Source: Topomyia yanbarensis (taxonomy: Eukaryota; Arthropoda; Insecta; Diptera; Culicidae). From it: a DNA stretch of 64,000 nucleotides. The translations under genes and the position numbers were made by a program. Below are positions 56,871 to 64,000 of this stretch, piece after piece. The DNA lies in contig NC_080671.1 in NCBI RefSeq assembly GCF_030247195.1, forward strand, positions 470,142,766-470,206,765. Reading direction: 5' to 3'. The notes beneath the pieces are model-generated. The model was not told where the DNA came from. It ran no database searches and saw nothing but the letters and a program-made list of their open reading frames with translations. Every line of letters begins with the position of its first letter. Position 1 is the stretch's first letter.

Positions 56871-57226
56871 ATAATTCTTCGAAGGCTCACAGTATCAAAC
56901 CTAGCATAAAATTGCAACAAATGGACTAAAATATGTGCGGTGTGATGATTTTCCTGCTACTAATGCTTAGTTATGTGGAGAAACGACATTTATAGAGAAA
57001 GAGAGAAAAAAATAGAGTTGAGAGGTCCATTTAAACCACTTAAATTAAGCGTTTCTTACAGTTAAACATAATTTAAATTCAGTACTTACTCTAACTACGG
57101 TAAGAAATAGTTCAGTGCGACAAACAATGAGTCGAAACAATAAAAATTGGTCAAATAAAAATATAAGTAAATTAGTCCAAGTTTTTATTAATAAATCAAA
57201 GAAATTTACTTTTCTAAGATCGATTT

Positions 57227-57850
57227 TTACAAAATATAGGAAAAATATTCACTCAAGTTATCCTTCAAGCGAATGCGAATAGCCGGGTGACTCCTTAAAA
57301 TAAGTTTCGCAGCCTCCTTGGTCACTTTCCTCACGCATAACGCCAGTTTGCCGTGAACATCGTCGAGCTGACGACTGTCTTTCGCATCTTCTTGAAGTTT
57401 CGCTTGACGATTGCCCAATATTTTTTAATTGGAAGGAGCTCTGGCGAAGTGGGAGGGTTCATATCCTTGGGCACAACCTTGATGTTGTTCGCGGCATACC
57501 ACTCTATGATCTTTTTCCCGTAATGACATATCCGGTGAAAAGAGAACGAAGCAATTGTGTTACTCGAGGAAAGGTTCCAGGCTCTCCAGAACACAAATTT
57601 CTTGGTTGATGGTCTCTATTGTAATGTAACCACATTAACAGATTGCCTACCACACAAGATACTTCTTTGCGAACTTCGAGCTGAGCTGTGTTTGAAAATC
57701 TCTGCCAGCTTTTCTCTTCCAGTCAACGTAAAGTATTCCCGTCCAGGTAGTTGTTTAAAATATGCGTTCACATACGTTTGGTTTTTTTTTTCAAAGGGGG
57801 GACCCCATGAAATTTCAGAAATCGAATTCGTATTTTTGATGCCAAACATA
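57227..57850 (-). pseudogene. Tc1/mariner transposase C-terminal remnant
   Basis: Minus strand: 'QTYVNAYFKQLPGREYF' (after the first catalytic Asp region, whose Asp-Asp-Glu is changed), a decayed middle, 'CHYGKKIIEWYAANNIKVVP' and 'NPPTSPELLPIKKYWAIVKR' (region of the last catalytic acid), then in another frame 'LCVRKVTKEAAKLILRSHPA' and an end near 57230. It resembles the ITmD37E group by these phrases (inference). It is a different family from the element at 37222. Terminal repeats were not located. Confidence 0.8.
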
Positions 57851-57947
57851 TTTAAAATGCATGAAACGTCGAGATTTTATGTTATCACGAAAAATTTGTT
57901 TTTATAATTATCGACTTTTTGGGACTTTGCCGATTTCGCACCTTTTT

Positions 57948-58562
57948 GCCTTTCTCATATAGAAAGGTTATGCAATCACTCTGAAAAACGTCAACCTAAT
58001 CCCGGCCTCGGAGGGCCAAATTTTTTTTCGACTCGCATAAGGTTTCTGGATTTTAATAGGGGCATAGTTGATGGTTTACGGAGAGGGGTTACACCCCCCC
58101 CCCCTCTACTGTTCACTCCCCTCCTTTAAAAATCTCCTTAAATCATCCCTCAGACCACCACCCCATCCAGCCCTCATACCCCTCCCTTTCAACCCCATCA
58201 TCTTTAAACCACCACTATATCACAAAGCATACCAATTTAAGCTGGGGAGTCGTTCGTTCATGGGACTTTCGCTCTCCTCACATACCCATCCCCGCATGAC
58301 AAAATGAGTTAGCAAGCAGATAACATTGATCTAATGCTGATTAGGCTAATGGAGTATGATATTTTTTTGTTTCAAGTGTTTCACCGTCGACACGTAGCTC
58401 ATCAAGTTCGTGGCTGGCATGCTATTGTGTATAAGTGCAAAGTGTACTAAGAATGTAATGGACATTTCCAGAATTATGTTGAACATAAAAAGCCTCCGTG
58501 CCATAGTTTAGAGAAATGAGAAAGGCACAATTGCACCGCTAGGTGGATTAAAACAGGTTTTT
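57948..58562 (-). repeat. hairpin-ended interspersed repeat, both ends present
   Basis: It starts with hairpin GCCTTTCT-CATAT-AGAAAGGT (57948-57968), then CACTCTGAAAAACG and GGCCTCGGAGGGCC, and ends CAATTGCACCGCTAGGTGG then ATTAAAACAGGTTTTT. The middle (58080-58320) is an unusual C-rich tract. Ends match the copy at 59937 in opposite orientation. Confidence 0.8.
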
Positions 58563-58754
58563 ATTTACAAAACAACATTGAAACATTTTATCGGAATATT
58601 GGAAAGATTGTAAACTTTGTCTACGAGTCCAAATTCAGCATCTTTGTCTCAAATCTTTTTCGAGTGGAGAAAATCGAACTCAGACCTGGACGTAAAAGCC
58701 TTATAACAGCAGCCAAGCGCAGAGACAATTGACTTTTTTGTATGGGGTATTATA

Positions 58755-58955
58755 TGAAAGGCTGAGAGCAAGAGTGGGTTAAAATTTTGCTAAGAGCAAA
58801 AGTGGGTTAAAATATTCTGTTAGATCAGAAAAGGTATATTCATCACAACCTCACGCAAAAGTGGGTCAAATATTAATTCGCGCAAAAGTGGTTCGACAAA
58901 ATTTTCAGGGCAAGACTGGTATAGAATATTAACCCACTTTTGCGCTAAGAAAAGA
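58755..58955. repeat. cluster of GCAAAAGTGGGTTAAA motifs
   Basis: Four direct copies (about 58763, 58795, 58856, 58882) and one inverted copy (TTAACCCACTTTTGCGC at 58929-58945). Spacing about 30-60 bp. It may be the subterminal part of a DNA element with unrecognised ends. Confidence 0.7.
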
Positions 58956-59074
58956 ATCAGATATTTCTTATTCGGAATTGTGGATAATGAAATTTTAGTC
59001 AATGTTTCGTTGCCTTAGAAATCATGAGATGTAGGATCCGTATAGGTTAGCTGACATCGGACATGGACAATTAC

Positions 59075-59220
59075 CGCCATTTTGAAATCCAAGATGGCGA
59101 CTTCCGGTAACCACAAAAAATGAGATATATGGGTATCATTTGAAAGGGTGTGTTCAGTGGACACCGAAAATTGACGATTACCGCTATTTTTAAATCCATG
59201 ATGGCGACTTCCGGTTACTA
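59075..59220. repeat. tandem pair containing a CCGCCATTTTG / GATGGCGACTTCCGG palindrome
   Basis: Two copies about 97 bp apart of AATTACCGCCATTTTGAAAT, then CCAAGATGGCGACTTCCGGT (first near 59070-59112, second near 59168-59214, slightly changed). Each unit is itself partly palindromic (CCGCCAT/ATGGCG). Confidence 0.75.
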
Positions 59221-59395
59221 CAAAATAGTAAAAATAGTAGTTTCATTACTTGTGTAGCACGTGGGGCTGTCTTATTGGAACCAAATTTTGTCAAGACTAC
59301 TGGATTCATGTTTACGCAGTACCCAGTCTGTTTGATTTGCTTTTTATCAAGACTCTTCCGTAAAATACGCCATATTCTTGCATACGACAAGCCAA
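59220..59395 (-). pseudogene. DDE transposase fragment, distal part
   Basis: Minus strand: 'LSYARIWRILRKSLDKK' (second helix-turn-helix), then after a frame change and deletion 'WFQ', stop, 'DSPTCYTSNETT', which corresponds to the WFQQDxAxxHTA region with the second catalytic Asp. It continues the transposase piece at 59664-59919, which is cut here by a Penelope-type hairpin. Confidence 0.65.
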
Positions 59396-59407
59396 GTTAT
59401 TGAGAAC

Positions 59408-59651
59408 TATATAAATACGACCGGCTAATAATCATTAATTTTGTTTTTTATTCCTTGGATTTTCGGTCTTTTAAATCTTTTTTCAAGGGAAATATGTTAT
59501 CGTTCTACGTCGATAACCGACGTATAGACGTAGAACGATAACATATTTCCCTTGAAAAAGGTCAAAACCAGTGGCCAAAACGTCGGGCAGTATACAATAC
59601 CCGTTCTGATTTGAAAGACCGAAAATCCGAGGAATAAAAAACAAAATTAAT
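59408..59651. mobile_element. 244-bp minimal Penelope-type hairpin element with 12-bp TSD
   Basis: Flanked by GTTATTGAGAAC twice (59396-59407, 59652-59663). The two halves are inverted: ATTAATTTTGTTTTTTATTC / GAATAAAAAACAAAATTAAT outside and GAAATATGTTATCGTTCTACG / its complement inside. The right half has an extra 44 nt or so. That part carries CTTGAAAAAGGTC, AAAACCAGTGGCC and AAAACGTCGGG (59551-59587), the same arrangement as the hammerhead-like motif in the Penelope element at 34454-36262. It codes for nothing. Its insertion split a transposase pseudogene. Confidence 0.8.
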
Positions 59652-59663
59652 GTTATTGAGAAC

Positions 59664-59919
59664 GGTGTTAAATCGATTCTTCGCGATCATCGCGTACTCT
59701 CGGCTACTGCCTCCATGATTTCTTCTCTGCGTACTGCATGTGGTCGATTTGGTCGCTTATCATCCAGTAACGTGAACTGCGACTCTGATTTTTCGATTGT
59801 ATGGCGAATAGTGAACTCAGTTGGCCGATTATTTCGACCATAGTATGATAGGAGAGCACGAAACTCATTCCTCACTGCTTTTCGTAATACCATTGCACAA
59901 CATGAGGACGGTGAGCCAT
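59664..59919 (-). pseudogene. transposase N-terminus with DUF4817-like HTH
   Basis: It starts ATG at 59919: 'MAHRPHVVQWYYEK'. A frameshift leads into 'AVRNEFRALLSYYGRNNRPT', 'EFTIRHTIEKSESQFTLLDD', 'KRPNRPHAVRREEI'. This is the N-terminal DNA-binding domain of a family of insect DDE transposases. It runs on as decayed sequence to 59664 and resumes at 59395 beyond the hairpin insertion. Confidence 0.75.
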
Positions 59920-59936
59920 TGTAAGTCGTTCCATTA

Positions 59937-60950
59937 TAAAAACCTGTTTTAATCCACCTAGAGGTGCAATTGTGCCTTTCTCATTTCTCCAAACTATGAT
60001 TTAATAGCTGGTTCGTACAATATAACTTTATGGAAATGTCTTTCATTCTTATTACACTTGGTAAGTATATATAAGAGCACCTTTTTGCATTCATCGCGGT
60101 ATCGGTTTGAATCGGAGTTTTCTATGTGATCGACCTCCACAACCCGTAACTCCGGTGCTGGAAGTCGGATGGAGATGGAATTTAATATCAGTTTCTGGGG
60201 ACGCAACACCTTTCATTTGAGACTAAGTTGAGCAAATCTAGCCATTTTCGAGAAACCAATATAACCGTTATTCTGACTTTGGATGCTTCCGGATCCGTCG
60301 ATGGTGGCCAGTGTGGCCAAAGAGACTTTGAATGACTGTTGGGAACCTAGATCTACAAATTCAACAGTTGTGTTTACATTTTGGAAAAAAAATCACCTTT
60401 TTACATTCATCGCAGAATTCGTTAGAATCGGGATTTGCTGCGTGATCGTACGTATCACCCTGTAATTCAGGAACCAGAACTCGGATCCACACAAAATTCA
60501 ACAGCAGCTGATGGACCTTTCATTTAAAATTAAGTTTGTCAAAATCGGTTCAGAAAATTCCGAGAAACTGATTTGGAAAAATCAACAAATTTTGTTATGT
60601 AACCATACTCTTCAACTCGTAATTCGGAACAAGATGTCGGTTGAAAATGAAATTCAATAGCAACCTATGGGAATATTATACCTTTCATTTGAATCTTAGT
60701 TTGTAAAAATCGGTTCAGCCATCTCCGAGTAACCGATGTGGACATTTTGTTAACAAATCCGCACATACACACACATACATACACACATACACATACACAC
60801 ATACATACATACACACATACATACACACAGATATTTTGCGATCTCGGCGAACTGAGTCGAATGTTATATGAGACTCGGCCCTCCGGGCCTCGGTTAGAAA
60901 GTCGGTTTTTGGAGCAATTGCATAACCTTTCTATATAAGAAAGGCAAAAG
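59937..60950 (+). repeat. hairpin-ended interspersed repeat, about 1.0-kb copy
   Basis: It starts ATAAAAACCTGTTTTAATCC then ACCTAGAGGTGCAATTGTGC. It contains three degenerate internal modules (about 60105-60265, 60430-60590, 60600-60745), each with AACTCCGG/AATTCGG, ACCTTTCATTTGA and AAATCGGTTCAGCCAT-type phrases, a (CA)n tract (60755-60830), CTCGGCCCTCCGGGCCTCGG, and ends in hairpin ACCTTTCT-ATATA-AGAAAGGC (60925-60944). Confidence 0.85.
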
Positions 60951-61224
60951 AATAATATTTAATTAGCTTAATAAGCATGAGTTCAATGTTATCTTCATGT
61001 GATTATAATTTGCAAAGGTTGGTGGAATGCGTTTGAACGTGTAGCGAATGGGGGTTTAGTAGAGTGGGTGTGGAGGATGCGTCAGAAATCCTTCATCTTA
61101 TTTCGGTATACGGGGTGGATGAAGGAAATCTGGGCGTGAGGGTAATCCAAGAAGAGGGGAGTGATGAAGAAGGGAGGTGTAAGGGCAAGGTGGGGAGGGG
61201 GGGAAGGGGCGGCTACGCAATACT

Positions 61225-62150
61225 CAACTGCATATTTTGCCTTCCATTTGAGACTTGGTTTGAGAAAATCGGTTCAGTCGTCACCGATGAACCGATGTGA
61301 CTTTAATTGTGGAATATGCCCGGAATTCCGGACTTCCGGAATCGTCGATAGTGGACAATATATTCAAAGAATGTTTGATTGGCAATCAGTGATCTAGATC
61401 TACGATTAGAAGTAATTTGGTGACCATTTCAATAGTTTTTAGCCTCTGAGGTATTACGATTGTACCGATTTATATGGGAAATTCCAGTGTATCCTTACTA
61501 ACACCCCTGTAACTCCGGAAGCAAGAGTCAGAACCGAATGAAATTCAGCAGCAGTCAATGGTATTACTGTATCTTTCATTTGAAATCAAGATTGTAAAAA
61601 TCGGTAGAGAATTCGTTGGGGAATGGGTGTGATATTAGCTTAGGAACTTGGCGGGTTCCCCGGGGGCGTCATGAACCGTCATAGGTGGCCAATGTGGTCA
61701 AAGCTGCTTTGATTGATCATTAGTGATCCAGACCCGCAAACTAGAGTAATGTTACATCAATTTTAATATGTTTTACATCATTTGAACATCATGGTGGTAC
61801 CAGTTTATATGGGAATTTGCTGTGTGACCGCACTCTTCAACCCGTAACTCCGGAACCGGAAGTCGGATCAACTAAAAATTCAATAGCAGCTTATGGGAGC
61901 GTTATACCTTTCAGATGAAACTAAGTTTGCGAAAATCGGTTCAGCCATCTCTGAGAAAATTGTGTGAGTTTAAATGACACACACACACATACACACACAC
62001 ATACACACACACATACATACACACACACAGACATTTGCCGATCTCGACGAACTGAATCGAATGGTGTATGATACTCGGCCCTCCGGGCCTCGGTTAAAAA
62101 GTCGATTTTTACAGTGATTGCATAGCCTTTCTTTATATGAGAAAGGCAAA
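61225..62150 (+). repeat. hairpin-ended interspersed repeat, tandem second copy
   Basis: Same orientation, lacks the CCACCTAG end. Three modules (about 61240-61300, 61495-61620, 61805-61965), (CA)n at 61979-62030, CGGCCCTCCGGGCCTCGG and terminal hairpin GCCTTTCT-TTATATG-AGAAAGGC (62125-62147). Probably a 5'-truncated neighbour or a tandem expansion of the preceding copy. Confidence 0.8.
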
Positions 62151-63136
62151 AAGCCAACAACACTGAACAACAATATCATCATAGTTTGTTGTTTGCACCC
62201 ATTAATCAGTAGAAAATGTCATGTTAAAAAAAACCTTACCTTTAATCACCCTGTATAATGTAGAACTGATAATTTTAATACTAGAACCAATTCTCCTCAG
62301 CAGCAGGTTGAGCAGGTGTTACAGATAGTTACTGAGTGCAAATAAATAAAATAAAGAGATTAGGATTATCGTTATTTTTGCAATTTGTTTTTGTAGAATC
62401 GAAAGAAGATGCGGCTTTTTAATTTTCATGGCCTTAAAATTTGACGTGACAAGATGGGGCTTTGGCTTTATTGCTTTGTTTTCTATGTATTTAGTTACAA
62501 AGGAGGCAGTGAAAAGACGAAGGTCGTTTTATATGTTTTGTTGTAATGAGACAGACAATTTCGTGATTGGTGACAATGTGAATATTTTTTTTTTAATTCG
62601 AATATTTGCGCAATTTTTTTTAATTTGATTATTCTGACTTATATTTGTATACACACATCGACTGGTATTGCCGGAAATATTTATTCCTTAAAGAAACTTA
62701 GTTTCCAACGGCGGCCTATTAAATGAAAGTGTTCTTGCTATTCGTTAGTGGGTTGCTGTTCTCAATGAATAAAGTTTTTTAAGTAATTGAATAATGTATC
62801 AAAACGATGTACAGTAACAGCAACAATAACAGAAATATGTTTTACCAGCACTCAGTAAATAAGGACCTACTCGTTTAACAATGAGTTTCCCCCACTTGCG
62901 TCTGAGTTGCTTACCATATGTGAATAACACACACACATACACCCAATTGCCTCTGTGCAAGGATATATGTATCAATGCGATGCGCCATACAGTAATAATA
63001 AGGATATATGTATACGTAATGTGAGTATGTGCTCGAGATTATTCGAAAATCGCCCAACTAGCACAACCAGACATGGATTTTATTTCATTGATACGACTAT
63101 TGGCGATATAAATATAACAGGCCTCTTTGAATGAAT
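62151..63136. other. no recognised gene
   Basis: AT-rich. No motif. A duplicated AAGGATATATGTAT (62958-62971, 63000-63013) is the only small repeat I see. Confidence 0.45.
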
Positions 63137-63147
63137 GTGAAGTTATT

Positions 63148-63310
63148 TTTTATTTCGATTATAGAGGTTTTAACCTTAAGGTCATTCGCCTCTTCGGGTT
63201 AGAAAAATCTCTTATGAAACATTTCTAACCCTATGTGCGGGGTCGGGACTCGAATTCAGGTGCGCGGCATACAAGGGACTCGATTTACCAACTACGCTAC
63301 GACCACCCCC
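63148..63310 (-). mobile_element. tRNA-derived SINE with 11-bp TSD
   Basis: Minus strand: GGGGGTGGTCGTAGCGTAGT, TGGTAAATCG..., box A TAGCGTAGTTGG, box B GAATTCGAGTCCC, then a non-tRNA body with TTAGAAATGTTTCATAAGAG and an end ATAATCGAAATAAAAAAT. Flanked by GTGAAGTTATT twice (63137-63147, 63311-63321). The two boxes are spaced as in a tRNA gene, so an internal Pol III promoter is implied. Mobilisation would depend on a LINE in trans. Confidence 0.88.
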
Positions 63311-63321
63311 GTGAAGTTATT

Positions 63322-64000
63322 GATTTCATTAATTTAACGGATTTTATTGTTTTTGTTATTTCATTGACTTCGCTGATTTCATTGTTTTCTTTAATTTCAA
63401 TTTAAACATTTTGACATTAACATCAATTTATATGCTCTAGATAATTTTGCCGAATCAAATATATCTACATTTCTCGGTTTCATGCAATTATTCGAAAAAA
63501 CAAGGTAGCGGGTTTTAGTTTGGTGTACGCCATTTTGGTTTTCAGCATTGAAACAAACATAAATTTTTGAACTGTTAACAACTGCTCAGAACCAGCCATT
63601 TCGATATTGCCCCATCGACTCTCAACAACTAATTGAACTCAATTCAGTTGTCTATTCGGCAGCACTGCACACGAATTTACTGCTACTTCTTTTAACCGCA
63701 GCACCGTGTATAGAAAAAACCTGTATAGAGAAACCATTACTCAAATCTCGGCCCTAGCAACATAGGTCAATGCGTTCAGTTGGACTAATAAAAAATAACG
63801 CTCATAGCCACTAGACAACACGTTCTATGGCGCCACGACACAAAACTAGTGATACCGGGGAATTCACTCGCTTCTAGCATCTGAACCTAATCATTCACGG
63901 TCCACGCGATCATTCAAGAACACAGGCGAAAATGGAAATGGGCTCGCAGTTAAAAAATCGAATGTATACAAGCGAAGTTACACGCTAGCACCCGCGAGAT
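63322..64000. other. no recognised gene to the window end
   Basis: No coding pattern or repeat end recognised. Composition becomes more balanced after 63600, which could mean a nearby host gene. Confidence 0.4.

Larger units (their letters stand above)
55170..57226. other. downstream region, no firm gene
   Basis: It contains the 3' flank of the rhodanese gene and a stretch (55400-55920) of balanced composition with open frames on several strands but no known motif. A short (ACG)n run lies at 55608-55630. Confidence 0.4.

Noticed and set aside
62428..62628. 66-residue open frame with a hydrophobic segment
   Set aside because: T-rich with no motif and no splice or UTR support; composition alone explains it.

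Overview
The window looks like a stretch of repeat-dense insect nuclear DNA, most likely from a culicine mosquito. I infer this from the mix of elements: BEL/Pao, Ty3/Gypsy and Penelope-like retroelements, several non-LTR clades (I/LOA-like, Jockey/CR1-like, PHD-finger ORF1 elements, RTE, R1), Tc1/mariner and hAT DNA elements, tRNA-derived SINEs and a very abundant hairpin-ended repeat. Host coding DNA is sparse. The only convincing host gene is a three-exon rhodanese-domain (sulfurtransferase-like) gene at 54588-55169 on the plus strand, with a likely signal peptide and an intact active-site cysteine loop. No bacterial operon, CRISPR array or rRNA is present.

Layout. 1-4100: two decayed non-LTR reverse transcriptases, the second split by an 80-bp footprint of a tiny palindromic transposon. 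4505-16265: a large inverted repeat (arms of about 2.3 kb) around two different BEL/Pao retrotransposons joined head to head near 10840. A run of exactly 500 N (6833-7332) abuts the inner end of the left arm. 16290-18670: degenerate AT-rich repeat, an ORF1-like remnant and an I-like endonuclease fragment. 18670-28980: mostly unrecognised sequence, with a hAT-type element (21030-23074, 8-bp target duplication) and an RNase H fragment. 28980-33660: a nearly full-length but frameshifted PHD-ORF1 non-LTR element. 33719-36530: a Gypsy gag split by a Penelope-like element (34454-36262, 11-bp target duplication). 37222-38333: a Tc1/mariner copy. 39062-46122: a non-LTR element whose 3' UTR is split by a 5.0-kb terminal-inverted-repeat element (40840-45853), which itself carries an RTE fragment and a 9-bp minisatellite. 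46130-47990: an R1-like remnant. 49950-53800: a second PHD-ORF1 non-LTR element on the minus strand. 54588-55169: the host gene. 57227-62153: mariner remnants, a second, minimal Penelope-type hairpin and several copies of the hairpin-ended repeat. 63148-63310: a tRNA-derived SINE with an 11-bp duplication.

How it fits together. The region reads as a stack of nested insertions whose relative ages follow from the nesting: Gypsy before Penelope, transposase before minimal Penelope hairpin, non-LTR before the 5-kb TIR element. In three cases removing the younger insertion rejoins, wholly or nearly, the reading frame of the older one, which makes the boundaries firm. All assignments come from reading translated motifs by eye. 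Family names are inferred from motif similarity and no database was searched.
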